From: JBEKHT01 sp049516595
Lineage (GTDB): Bacteria > Chloroflexota > Anaerolineae > Anaerolineales > RBG-16-64-43
Assembly: GCA_049516595.1 (NCBI GenBank)
Contig: JBEKSY010000002.1
Coordinates: 62,001 to 126,000 of the forward strand
Direction of reading: 5' to 3'
DNA length: 64,000 bases
Shown: piece by piece, positions 1 to 8,433 of the stretch
How positions within the stretch are numbered: the stretch's first letter is position 1
Layout of the letters: every line of letters starts with the position of its first letter
The notes under the pieces: model-generated
What the model saw: the letters and a program-made list of their open reading frames with translations, nothing else
What the model was told of the DNA's origin: nothing
The model's database searches: none
Program-made: the position numbers and the translations under genes

Positions 1-445
1 AACTAATTGCCTATGCTTGAAGTTGAACGAGTTCCGGCGCTCGCGTACTTGAGCCTTGGGGCCGCCACGGATCGAGTTCCGGGAGCGGATCACGGAAACT
101 CTCCGGGGTTGTCCAGAGCGGATGGAATGAAAGCTCCTTGGGGCAACGACAGCCTGAGAAACATGGAGCCCCTGGCAAGGTGCTGCCGGTCTGGGCCTTG
201 CGATCCCTGGAGGGCTCGCTCAGCCTGGAAGCGGTCCAAGCCCGGAAACTCTGGCCAACAGATGTCTTAGGATTTTCGGCCTCTGGGTTTGGCAAAGGTT
301 GGGGAGGAAATGGCCCGGGTCCTTCCGTGGTCAGCTCTTCCGCTCTCGCCTCCTCAGCCGGAGAGGGAAGCAGAGTGAGCTCAGTGCCCTGCGGCGATTC
401 CTCGACTTGCTTGTGACCCTCCAATGCCCGGCGTATAATCTTCTC
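1..445. other. Left-edge region without a supported gene
   Basis: I see no convincing protein here on either strand. The open frames present have arginine/proline/glycine-rich compositions typical of chance frames in GC-rich DNA, and none carries a recognisable motif. The right end (411-445) holds the promoter for the next gene. The left part could be the tail of an untranslated region belonging to a gene outside the window. Confidence 0.5.
411..439 (+). promoter_or_regulatory. Sigma-70-type promoter of tsaE, apparently leaderless
   Basis: A perfect -10 box TATAAT lies at 434-439, and TTGTGA (4 of 6 matches to TTGACA) lies at 411-416. The spacer is 17 bp. The GTG start of tsaE at 446 is where transcription would begin, about 7 bp after the -10 box, and no Shine-Dalgarno sequence fits in between. 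The mRNA is therefore predicted to be leaderless. Confidence 0.65.
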
Positions 446-934
446 GTGCCCGTCCTGGACGCCGCTACTCTCGATATTCTCAGCCACAGCGCAGAGCAGA
501 GCCAGAGGCTCGGCAGCCGCCTGGGCGAACTTCTCCGACCCGGAGATCTCGTCTGCCTGCGAGGAGATCTGGGGACCGGCAAAACCACGTTGGTTCAAGG
601 CATCGCTCGAGGCTGGGGCGCGATCCAGCCTGCGACGAGTCCGAGCTTCGTCCTTCTCAATCAGTATCGGGACCCGGATGGCCGCGTCCTATTTCACGCG
701 GATGGGTACCGCCTCGAGGCGGGCAGCTTCTTGGGCTTCGATGTCGAAGAGCTTCTGCAAGAGGGAGCGTTGGTGATCGAATGGCCGGAGAGGTTCGGGT
801 CGCTGCCGCAGGAGCGTCTCTGGGTCGAGTTGCGTTGGGTCGAAGATACTCGGCGAGGCCTCCGCTTCACCCCCACCGGCAGGCGCTTCGAAGACCTGAT
901 TTCCAAGTATCGTCACCTCACCTACGGCGGGTAG
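446..934 (+). CDS. tsaE: tRNA t6A biosynthesis ATPase TsaE
   Basis: TsaE is the P-loop ATPase that, with TsaB and TsaD, makes N6-threonylcarbamoyladenosine at position 37 of ANN-decoding tRNAs in the cytoplasm. From the GTG at 446 the protein has 162 residues, normal for the family. The Walker A motif GDLGTGKT is at about residues 40-47, the family TSPSF motif at 64-68, the H-x-D-x-Y-R motif at 84-89 and VIEWPER at 110-116. The open frame extends upstream to 299, but the promoter at 411-439 and the family length favour 446. tsaB follows after 1 bp, so the two are co-transcribed. Confidence 0.93.
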   Translation: MPVLDAATLDILSHSAEQSQRLGSRLGELLRPGDLVCLRGDLGTGKTTLVQGIARGWGAIQPATSPSFVLLNQYRDPDGRVLFHADGYRLEAGSFLGFDVEELLQEGALVIEWPERFGSLPQERLWVELRWVEDTRRGLRFTPTGRRFEDLISKYRHLTYGG

Positions 935-935
935 C

Positions 936-1592
936 ATGATCCTGGCGCTGGATACGTCCTCCGAGATGCTCGGTCTGGCGCTGCACGATGGGAAACGTCT
1001 GCTCTCGGAGTCGTCTTGGCCTGTGCGCTTGCGTCATACGGTCGAGTTGGCGCCCGCTGTCGCAGTCTTGATCGATCGGGCCGGGATTAAGGTGAGGGAT
1101 CTGGAGGCGGTGGCTGTGACGCTGGGTCCGGGCTCCTTCACAGCGCTTCGCATTGGTATCTCTTTTGCCAAGGGTCTCGCCGTGGCAAGCCAGATTGGGG
1201 TTATTGGCGTGCCCACGCTCGATGTCCTGGCGCGGGCTCAGATTCCCAGCGGGGAAACTCTGGTGGCGGTGTTGGAGGCCGGGCGCCGTCGCGTTGCCGC
1301 GGCCTGCTACAAATGGATCGATGAGAGCTGGAGAGAGACCAAACCGCCAGCGGTCTACACCTGGGAGACACTGGTAAAAGCGATTCCCCGACGCGCGAGG
1401 GTCTGTGGCGAGATCAGGGATGAGGGCCGAAATCTCCTCGAGCACCGCCGAGACTTGAGGGTCGTCCCGGGGGCCTGGTCACTTCGGCGGGCCGGACACC
1501 TCGCAGAACTGGCGTGGGAGAAGCTGCGGGCTGGTGAAACGACGCCCGCAGGAGATCTGGCACCTCTGTACTTGTGCGCAGCGGAACCATGA
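936..1592 (+). CDS. tsaB: tRNA t6A biosynthesis protein TsaB
   Basis: TsaB is the non-catalytic ASKHA-fold partner that binds TsaD and TsaE in the t6A complex. The N-terminus MILALDTSSEMLGLAL and the block TLGPGSFTALRIG with its G-x-S-F-T-G/A-L-R core are diagnostic. At 218 residues it is close to the usual length. The ATG at 936 comes 1 bp after the tsaE stop, so translation is probably coupled. tsaD itself is not in the window. Confidence 0.93.
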   Translation: MILALDTSSEMLGLALHDGKRLLSESSWPVRLRHTVELAPAVAVLIDRAGIKVRDLEAVAVTLGPGSFTALRIGISFAKGLAVASQIGVIGVPTLDVLARAQIPSGETLVAVLEAGRRRVAAACYKWIDESWRETKPPAVYTWETLVKAIPRRARVCGEIRDEGRNLLEHRRDLRVVPGAWSLRRAGHLAELAWEKLRAGETTPAGDLAPLYLCAAEP

Positions 1593-1620
1593 GGTAGGGC
1601 GACTGGGCTTTGAAGGGATC

Positions 1621-2106
1621 ATGAAGCAAGTCCGGTCCTGGCCAGTCCGGCCCATGCGGCTCGAAGACATTCCCGCTGTGATGGAAATTGATCGGGTATC
1701 CTTTCCGATTCCCTGGTCCGAGCGAACCTATCGATTTGAGATCACGGAGAACCCCTCTTCGCATCTCTTGGTCACCACAGCCGAGCCGGAGTCGGTTACC
1801 TCAGCCATTGTCGGGTTCAGCGGCTATTGGCTGGTGGTGGATGAGGCGCACATCTCGACCTTCGCCGTCCATCCCGGGTGGCGTCGCCAGGGGATAGGCC
1901 AGGCTCTTTTGCGGGAGGTGCTCCGCCAGGCCGTCTTGCAAGGGGCAACCAGCGCAACTCTCGAGGTCCGCGTGAGCAACCTGGCCGCCCAGCAGCTGTA
2001 CGCGAACCACGGTTTCGTTCCCGTAGGGAGGCGACGGGGCTACTACCGAGACAACAACGAGGACGCGTTGCTCATGACCACGTATTCGCTCAAACCTCCT
2101 GCCTAG
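1621..2106 (+). CDS. rimI: Ribosomal protein S18 alanine N-acetyltransferase RimI
   Basis: This GNAT-family acetyltransferase transfers acetyl from acetyl-CoA to the N-terminal alanine of ribosomal protein S18. The CoA pyrophosphate loop R-R-Q-G-I-G follows the strand FAVHPGW, and the C-terminal block with N-x-A-A-Q-x-L-Y and GFVPVGRRRGYY is typical of RimI. The ATG at 1621 follows GAAGGGA at a good distance and gives 161 residues. An in-frame start at 1534 would overlap tsaB and add a non-conserved leader. The tsaE-tsaB-rimI order is a common bacterial arrangement and supports the call. Confidence 0.9.
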   Translation: MKQVRSWPVRPMRLEDIPAVMEIDRVSFPIPWSERTYRFEITENPSSHLLVTTAEPESVTSAIVGFSGYWLVVDEAHISTFAVHPGWRRQGIGQALLREVLRQAVLQGATSATLEVRVSNLAAQQLYANHGFVPVGRRRGYYRDNNEDALLMTTYSLKPPA

Positions 2107-2281
2107 CGAAGGGCCGGCAGGCAGACACCCCAACGGGGAATAGCACCCCATCGCCGATTGGTGGTTGGAGGGGACGGGATTGGAAGAAGCCCGTTTTTCG
2201 CGCCTCTCGGATCGAGTCGGCCAGGGGAGGAAGAAAGGCCGGGGCCCCCCCGGGGGGAAGACCTGTTAGCTTAGGAGAGAT

Positions 2282-3301
2282 ATGAGAATCCTGATCACCG
2301 GAGGAGCCGGGTTCATCGGAACCCATTTGGCCCTGCACTTTTCCCGCCTCGGCCATGCGCTGGCGGTCTACGACAATCTCTCGCGCAAAGGCTCCGCGGA
2401 AAACCTGGAGTGGCTCCAAACCCAATTGCAGGGACTCGAATTCATCCGCGCGGATGTTCGAGATTATCCGGCCTTGGAGACCGCGGCGCGAGGACGAGAC
2501 GCGATCTTCCATCTGGCGGCGCAGGTGGCCGTCACTTCTTCTGTGACCTCGCCCCGCGAGGACTTTGAGATCAACGCGCTGGGGACCTTTAACGTCCTGG
2601 AGGCAGCGCGTCGCACGGCTCGCTCGCCCATTGTGATCTATAGTTCGACCAACAAGGTTTACGGCGCCCTGGAGTCGGCCCGGGTGGTTCAAGAAGAAAC
2701 CCGCTATCGGTTCGCCGACTTGCCTCACGGGGTGAATGAGGGATGGCCTATCGATTTTCATTCGCCCTATGGATGTTCGAAAGGGGCCGGGGATCAATAC
2801 GTTCGGGACTACGCCCGCATCTACGGTTTGCCGACGGTGGTCTTTCGTCAATCGTGTATTTACGGGGAACGCCAGTTTGGGGTTGAGGATCAGGGCTGGC
2901 TCGCCCATTTCGTCATCTGCATTCTGCTTGGAAAGCCGATTACGATCTACGGGGACGGCCGACAGGTCCGCGATGTCTTGCACATCGATGACTTGGTGAG
3001 AGCCTTTGAGCAGGCCGTCGAGCGTATCGATCAAGTTCGAGGCGAGATTTTCAACTTGGGCGGGGGGCCGGCCAACACGCTCTCCGTCTGGAGCGAAACG
3101 GGCCCCATGCTCAATCGCCTCGCCGGACGGCCGGTCGACGTTCGCTGGGGAGACTGGCGTCCGGGGGATCAGAAGGTGTACGTCAGCGATGTGCGCAAGG
3201 CTGGGCGTTTGCTGGGCTGGAAGCCCACGGTGCCACCGTGGGAAGGGCTGGGCAGACTCTGGGAATGGGCCCGTGCCAACCAAGGGCTGCTCCAGGGCTG
3301 A
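2282..3301 (+). CDS. NAD-dependent SDR epimerase, CDP-paratose 2-epimerase-like
   Basis: This extended SDR has the nucleotide-binding motif TGGAGFIG at residues 6-13, SSTNKVYG at 121-128 and the catalytic Y163-x-x-x-K167. The stretch DFHSPYGCSKGAGDQYVRDY followed by FRQSCIYGERQFG and EDQGWLAHF closely recalls the CDP-paratose 2-epimerase (CDP-tyvelose) group, which inverts C2 of a CDP-3,6-dideoxyhexose. That substrate is uncertain because no CDP-glucose dehydratase or 3-deoxygenation genes are in the window. The start is fixed by TAGGAGAGAT just before the ATG. The 339-residue length is normal. Confidence 0.75.
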   Translation: MRILITGGAGFIGTHLALHFSRLGHALAVYDNLSRKGSAENLEWLQTQLQGLEFIRADVRDYPALETAARGRDAIFHLAAQVAVTSSVTSPREDFEINALGTFNVLEAARRTARSPIVIYSSTNKVYGALESARVVQEETRYRFADLPHGVNEGWPIDFHSPYGCSKGAGDQYVRDYARIYGLPTVVFRQSCIYGERQFGVEDQGWLAHFVICILLGKPITIYGDGRQVRDVLHIDDLVRAFEQAVERIDQVRGEIFNLGGGPANTLSVWSETGPMLNRLAGRPVDVRWGDWRPGDQKVYVSDVRKAGRLLGWKPTVPPWEGLGRLWEWARANQGLLQG

Positions 3302-3333
3302 AGCAGGGCATTGCCCGACCAGGAGGGAAGCCG

Positions 3334-3954
3334 GTGAAGGCCGAAGAGCAACTCGAAGAGGTCGCGCGGGAGGTCTCGGTCTGCGAGCGCTGTCGACTTC
3401 ATGCCTCACGAAAGCACGCCGTCCCGGGGGAGGGGCCGGCGAACGCGGACATCATGTTCATCGGCGAGGGACCGGGATTCCACGAGAACGAACAGGGGCG
3501 GCCCTTCGTGGGGGCGGCAGGGAAGTTTCTTGAGGAGCTCTTGGCCTCGATCGGTTACCAGCGTGACCAGGTTTTCATTTGCAATGTGGTCAAGTGCCGG
3601 CCGCCCGGGAATCGGGATCCCCTGCCAGACGAAATCGAGGCTTGCCGTCCCTACCTGGACCGTCAAATCGCGGCGATGCACCCCAAGATCATCGTCACGC
3701 TGGGGAGATACTCGATGGCCCGCTTCTTTGGAGATGCGAAGATCAGCGCGATCCATGGGAAGGCGCAGGTGACGGACGGTCGGCTTCTGGTGGCGATGTT
3801 TCATCCCGCGGCCGCACTGCACCAACCCAGCCTGAAGCGGACAGTGGAAGAGGATTTTCATACCCTTCCGGATTTGATCAAGCGTGCTTCCCAGATGGTC
3901 CCGGCCGAGCCCGCCTCTCCTCCTGAGGAGCCGAAGCAGCTTTCACTTCTCTAG
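3334..3954 (+). CDS. Family 4 uracil-DNA glycosylase, [4Fe-4S]
   Basis: This enzyme removes uracil from DNA to start base-excision repair. The four iron-sulfur ligands are visible at C17, C20, C88 and C104 (C-x2-C, long gap, C-x15-C). Motif A (GEGPG...GRPFVG, residues 44-60) contains an E-N-E-Q-G core, and motif B is FHPAAALH at 156-163. The GTG at 3334 is preceded by a perfect AGGAGG at 3321-3326 and gives 206 residues, standard for family 4. An in-frame ATG at 3238 would overlap the SDR gene and add an unconserved leader. It is a DNA repair gene set inside a sugar locus. Confidence 0.93.
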   Translation: MKAEEQLEEVAREVSVCERCRLHASRKHAVPGEGPANADIMFIGEGPGFHENEQGRPFVGAAGKFLEELLASIGYQRDQVFICNVVKCRPPGNRDPLPDEIEACRPYLDRQIAAMHPKIIVTLGRYSMARFFGDAKISAIHGKAQVTDGRLLVAMFHPAAALHQPSLKRTVEEDFHTLPDLIKRASQMVPAEPASPPEEPKQLSLL

Positions 3955-4120
3955 TCCAGGAAGACGTGAGCGTTTGGGCTCCGCGTTTCCCCAACCCCGT
4001 CCGGAGCTTGACCGAAGGGTGTCGATCTGCGAGCACGAACCTGTGGTTGCGTTCCCCTATGGCCCGTTTCGTTGAGCGGTTTCCAGAGCGCGACCTGTGG
4101 AATCGTCCCAGGAGGCATCG

Positions 4121-5137
4121 ATGGAAAAGCCGAAAGCCTTGATCACAGGCATCACCGGCCAAGATGGTTCTTACCTCGCCGAGTTCCTCTTGGGCAAAGG
4201 CTACGAGGTGCACGGGTTGATCCGGCGGGCCAGCACGTTTAACACCGACCGAATTGATCATCTCTACCAGGACCCGCACATCAACGGTGTGCGCCTCTTC
4301 CTGCACTACGGAGACCTCTCCGACTCAACCAATCTTGTCAAGATGCTCTATCGGCTGCAGCCGAATGAGATCTACAACCTGGCCGCACAGAGTCATGTAA
4401 AGGTCAGCTTCGATATGCCGGAGTACACCGGGGATATCACGGCCCTTGGCTCCGTGCGCTTACTGGAGGCCATTCGCGAGACGGGAATCCAGTGCCGGTA
4501 CTATCAAGCCTCCAGCAGCGAGATGTATGGAAAAGCTCGCGAGATCCCCCAGAATGAGCTTACCCCCTTCTATCCGCGAAGCCCGTATGCGTGTGCCAAG
4601 GTCTTCTCTTACTGGACCACGGTCAATTACCGCGAAGCCTACGAGATCTTCGCCTGTAATGGGATTCTTTTCAACCACGAGAGCCCACGGCGCGGCGAGA
4701 CCTTTGTGACGCGGAAAATCACGCGGGCACTGGCACGTATTGAAGCGGGGGTTCAGGACAAGCTATTCCTCGGCAATCTCGAGGCCCGCCGCGACTGGGG
4801 CTATGCCCCGGAGTATGTCGAGGCGATGTGGCAGATGCTTCAGGCGCCAGAGGCCGACGACTATGTCATCGCCACCGGGGAGAACCACTCCGTGCGCGAT
4901 TTTCTGGAAGAGGCTTTCGGATATGCGGAAATGGATTGGCAAAAATACGTAGAGGTCGATCCCCGCTACTTCCGCCCGACCGAGGTGGACGCACTCCTGG
5001 GGGATGCCGGCAAGGCCCACTCCAAGCTAGGGTGGCGGGCGAAAGTAAGCTTCCGCGAGCTGGTTCGGCTGATGGTGGACGCGGATCGCCAGACGGTGCG
5101 GAGACAGATCGAGGGAGGAACAGCCGCCGTTCACTGA
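4121..5137 (+). CDS. gmd: GDP-mannose 4,6-dehydratase
   Basis: Gmd converts GDP-D-mannose to GDP-4-keto-6-deoxymannose, the first step to GDP-L-fucose, GDP-rhamnose or GDP-perosamine. The signature ITGQDGSYLAEFLL occupies residues 11-24, NLAAQSHVKVSFD follows, SSSEMYG is at 131-137 and Y156-x-x-x-K160 is the catalytic pair. FNHESPRRGETFVTRKIT is diagnostic of Gmd. The usual SPYAVAK appears here as SPYACAK. AGGAGG at 4110-4115 selects the ATG at 4121 over an in-frame ATG at 4097. The partner reductase Fcl lies at 7465, with one membrane gene between. Confidence 0.93.
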   Translation: MEKPKALITGITGQDGSYLAEFLLGKGYEVHGLIRRASTFNTDRIDHLYQDPHINGVRLFLHYGDLSDSTNLVKMLYRLQPNEIYNLAAQSHVKVSFDMPEYTGDITALGSVRLLEAIRETGIQCRYYQASSSEMYGKAREIPQNELTPFYPRSPYACAKVFSYWTTVNYREAYEIFACNGILFNHESPRRGETFVTRKITRALARIEAGVQDKLFLGNLEARRDWGYAPEYVEAMWQMLQAPEADDYVIATGENHSVRDFLEEAFGYAEMDWQKYVEVDPRYFRPTEVDALLGDAGKAHSKLGWRAKVSFRELVRLMVDADRQTVRRQIEGGTAAVH

Positions 5138-5217
5138 CTCCCGCAAGGTGGAGCCCGAAATGCAGAGACCTGGACGACGGCTCGGTTCCAGGCGAGACAA
5201 CCAGTACCCATTGCGCT

Positions 5218-7398
5218 ATGTCCATTCTCTTCTACACCGCCTTTCTCCTCGTCCTTCTCCTCCCCTCGGCCAACATCCAGTTGTTCGATGGGTTCCCGCT
5301 CAGCCGCCTGCCTGAGTTCGCCGCTCTCTTGTTGGTTGTCCCCCTGATTGCCTGGGTCGACCTTCGCCAGAGGCTGGACGGCTGGTTGAAGCGGTTCCAT
5401 CTATGCCCCATCGGTCTGTGGAGCCTCCTGGTCCTTGCCTTGGGTATCAAGTTGGCATTGTTAGCCTCCGGGGTACACCAGGGGTTCCTCGGTTGCTATC
5501 GCTCCCCCGCCCCGCCGGTGGATCACTACCGTGGACCCGTGGTGAATCTCGCCTGTGAGCGTTCATACGAAAACCCCTTTGCGCGGTTCGGGGCAACTCG
5601 CGTGGACTCGCAGATCGACTTTGCGCCCAGCAACTGGGACCTGACCTTCATCAATTCAAGCCGGTACGATTACTACGATTGGGAGCCTGGGAACATCCTG
5701 CGTGATCGCTTGCCTCTGGAGGCCACTTGGACAGGGACGGTGGTTGCTGCTCCCGGCCAGAGATTGGCGATCACCTATGTGGGCTCCGGCGAGATTACGG
5801 TAGGGGGAGAGCATGTGGTCTTGGGTCCGACCTATGACCGCGTCGCGCACGTTGAGGTCCCCTTGCCTGAGGGGATTTCCACCCTGCAGGCGGCATATCT
5901 CTTTGACGACGGTTCACGAAGCGGGCAGGACCCAGAGTTATGGGGACCCCGCGCGACCTTTGCCCTTTTCCGGGAAGCCGGAGGCCAACAGAACCCCCTG
6001 CCGTCCGCTCCTGTCCCGTTCGGCTGGAGCCTTCTTGCCGGCCTCGGAGACGCGCTCATGGTGGCCTTGCTCCTTCTGATCGTGATTGTTCTGGTTTCCA
6101 AGCTCATGAAGGAGCTGGCTTGGCTCGTCGTGATGGGGGTGGCCACTTCGGTGATTGTGCTTCTACCCCTCAATCTGGTGATATCTCAGCTCGCGCTTGC
6201 TGGCCTCGCAGTGGCTCTGTTCGTCGTGCAGACGCGCTGGCGATGGTTCTCTCTTCTGTTCCTGTACATGGTCCTTGTCATCCTTTCGCTGGGGTCGATG
6301 CGGGCTGCGTACCCGCGTTGGGATTATGTTGTGTATCGCACGGCGGGGAACGACAACCTCACGGCCGAGTCGCAGGCCCAATCCATTCTGCAGACGGGCT
6401 CCCTGGAAGGCGGCGAGGCCGTGTTCTATGCTCAACCTTTCTACCGCTACGCCAAGTTCATAGAACACGTCCTTTTCGGCGATGGGGACGTGCTCTATGC
6501 CTCATTTCAACTTGCCGCGCTCCTCGCAGGCGTTTTCGCGGTTTTGACTCATCTGGCTCCTCAACCATCTCGGGGTTGGAAACAGCTGACATTGGTTCTG
6601 GCAGGCGCAGGGCTGCTTGGAATCTGCGCGTACTACGCGGCTGGATTCATCCGGGATGGGTTGCCTGAGTACTTGACCTGGACAGCAATCTTCTGGGCTG
6701 TATTGTGGCTACTGTCCGAGAGCCGTTGGGAGCTTGTTTGCGCCGGGGCGATTTTGGGTCTCGCCAGCATTGTCAGAAGCAATCAGATTCCTGGCAATGC
6801 CCTTGTGCTTGCGCTTGGCCTTCTCTTGGCGCGTCGGTCGCCCGTCAAGTGGAGGTTGGCAAGCGGAACTCTCTTCCTTGCGACCATGCTTCTCCCCCTC
6901 CTGCACAATTGGTACTACGGACATTCCCTTGTGATTACGACGACGAGTGCCCAAGCGCCCACCAACCTCATCCTGGGCCCCAGCTTCTGGTCCGCCTTGG
7001 CAGGAGGCCAAGGGAAGGCGCTTCGGACCCTCATCGATCAGGCCCGTTTGCTCTTCTTCTTCGTGCCACTCGACCGTGGGCAGATACCAGTTGCTATGTC
7101 CGCCCAATGTCTTCTTGGGCTTTGGATGGGGGTTGGGATCTGGCGGGGGTTGCGCGGGTTCCGCTGGCGCGATCTCTGGCTAGGGATCCCCGTCGTCTAC
7201 CTGCTTACCCAAGTTGTGTTTGCCATCAACACCTACTATCCTCGTCATATTATCATCGCGTATCTCGCTATGGGAATTTCGGTATTGATCGCGCTCTGGA
7301 ATCCCGTGGGTTGGCCTGCAGGACAAGTCGATCCTAAGGCATTCGGGGACCAATCCTTCTCGAGGCGAAGTGCTGGTTCGGTCGCCGCAGTGGAATGA
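5218..7398 (+). CDS. GT-C-like integral membrane protein with large extracytoplasmic beta-rich domain
   Basis: This 726-residue protein starts with three hydrophobic helices (about residues 3-20, 31-49, 66-85). A soluble stretch of about 180 residues follows, and then at least eight more helices. The soluble part contains a W-T-G-T-V-V strand and V-G-S-G-E-I-T-V-G-G-E-H, a pattern reminiscent of PA14-like sugar-binding beta-sandwiches (inference). An acidic loop, GNDNLTAESQAQSIL, sits after a later helix where GT-C enzymes keep their catalytic Asp. The likely role is glycosyl transfer from a polyprenyl-phosphate sugar outside the membrane, but this is not proven. The ATG at 5218 has no clear Shine-Dalgarno sequence; the frame is open further upstream through gmd. 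Confidence 0.65.
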   Translation: MSILFYTAFLLVLLLPSANIQLFDGFPLSRLPEFAALLLVVPLIAWVDLRQRLDGWLKRFHLCPIGLWSLLVLALGIKLALLASGVHQGFLGCYRSPAPPVDHYRGPVVNLACERSYENPFARFGATRVDSQIDFAPSNWDLTFINSSRYDYYDWEPGNILRDRLPLEATWTGTVVAAPGQRLAITYVGSGEITVGGEHVVLGPTYDRVAHVEVPLPEGISTLQAAYLFDDGSRSGQDPELWGPRATFALFREAGGQQNPLPSAPVPFGWSLLAGLGDALMVALLLLIVIVLVSKLMKELAWLVVMGVATSVIVLLPLNLVISQLALAGLAVALFVVQTRWRWFSLLFLYMVLVILSLGSMRAAYPRWDYVVYRTAGNDNLTAESQAQSILQTGSLEGGEAVFYAQPFYRYAKFIEHVLFGDGDVLYASFQLAALLAGVFAVLTHLAPQPSRGWKQLTLVLAGAGLLGICAYYAAGFIRDGLPEYLTWTAIFWAVLWLLSESRWELVCAGAILGLASIVRSNQIPGNALVLALGLLLARRSPVKWRLASGTLFLATMLLPLLHNWYYGHSLVITTTSAQAPTNLILGPSFWSALAGGQGKALRTLIDQARLLFFFVPLDRGQIPVAMSAQCLLGLWMGVGIWRGLRGFRWRDLWLGIPVVYLLTQVVFAINTYYPRHIIIAYLAMGISVLIALWNPVGWPAGQVDPKAFGDQSFSRRSAGSVAAVE

Positions 7399-7464
7399 GA
7401 TAGAATTCTCCATGCGGCTCGATTTTCTGTTGAGACGTCAAACGTGAGGGAGCCTGAGTCTCCA

Positions 7465-8433
7465 ATGGATTGGACGAACACGCGTTTCGCTGTTACCGGG
7501 AGTGCCGGATTCCTTGGAACAGTCTTATCAAGACGGATGCGGAAACGAGGTGTTCGTGAGATCGCGACCCGGCGCAGTCACGACTACGACCTGAGGCGGC
7601 TCGAGGACGTGCAGCGCCTGCTTGTAGACGAGCGTCCGGATGTGGTTATTCATCTGGCTGCCCGCGTGGGAGGTATCGGGGCCAATCGGGAACACCCGGC
7701 CGAATTCTTCTATGACAATCTCTTGATGGGGATTCAATTGCTGCACGAGTCCTGGCTGGCTGAGGTGAGTAAATTCGTGGCAATCGGCACGGTCTGTTCT
7801 TACCCGAAATTCACCCCGGTCCCCTTCCGGGAGGATGAGCTTTGGAATGGGTACCCGGAGGAAACCAATGCCCCTTACGGTCTGGCAAAGAAGATGCTCC
7901 TGGTCCAGTCTCAGGCCTATCGCCAGCAATATGGTTTCAATTCGATCTTCCTGCTCCCCGTGAACCTGTATGGACCGGGGGACAACTTCGACCTGCGCAC
8001 CAGTCATGTCATTCCCGCTCTGATCCGGAAGTGCCTCGAGGCCGTGGACCGAGACGAGCGGGAGATCGTGCTGTGGGGGGACGGATCGCCGACCCGTGAG
8101 TTCCTGTACGTCGAAGACGCGGCCGAGGCGATCCTGCTCGCAACCGAGCGATACAACGAAAGCCTGCCGGTTAACCTGGGTTCGGGTCAGGAAATCAGCA
8201 TTCGCGAGCTCGCGGAGAGAATTGCACGGATGACCGGGTTCAGTGGCGAATTCGTCTGGGATTCTTCAAAGCCAAACGGTCAGCCTCGCCGTGCCCTGGA
8301 CACTTCGCGGGCCTGGGAGAAGTTCGGATTTCGAGCCCGGGTTGGGCTGGAGGAGGGTTTGAGTCGCACGATCCAGTGGTACCGAGAGCACTCCAGCACG
8401 TCGGGAAAACACCTCCATGAGAAAGACCAATGA
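7465..8433 (+). CDS. fcl: GDP-L-fucose synthase family reductase-epimerase
   Basis: Fcl (WcaG) performs 3,5-epimerisation and 4-reduction of the Gmd product to give GDP-L-fucose. The protein shows TGSAGFLG at 11-18, the family block HLAARVGGIGAN, GTVCSYPK with the epimerase Cys at 111, the catalytic Y138-x-x-x-K142, PVNLYGPGDNFD and SPTREFLYV. From the ATG at 7465 it has 322 residues; a GTG at 7444 would add seven. Its last 17 bp overlap the next gene, the ABC permease. With gmd it completes the GDP-fucose branch from GDP-mannose. Confidence 0.9.
   Translation: MDWTNTRFAVTGSAGFLGTVLSRRMRKRGVREIATRRSHDYDLRRLEDVQRLLVDERPDVVIHLAARVGGIGANREHPAEFFYDNLLMGIQLLHESWLAEVSKFVAIGTVCSYPKFTPVPFREDELWNGYPEETNAPYGLAKKMLLVQSQAYRQQYGFNSIFLLPVNLYGPGDNFDLRTSHVIPALIRKCLEAVDRDEREIVLWGDGSPTREFLYVEDAAEAILLATERYNESLPVNLGSGQEISIRELAERIARMTGFSGEFVWDSSKPNGQPRRALDTSRAWEKFGFRARVGLEEGLSRTIQWYREHSSTSGKHLHEKDQ

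Noticed and set aside
11..598. 195-codon minus-strand open frame over the left edge
   Set aside because: It overlaps tsaE in antisense, has no motif and has the composition of a shadow frame in GC-rich DNA.
2090..3409. 439-codon minus-strand open frame opposite the SDR gene at 2282
   Set aside because: The plus-strand frame has clear SDR motifs; the minus-strand protein is Arg/Pro-rich with no recognisable domain.
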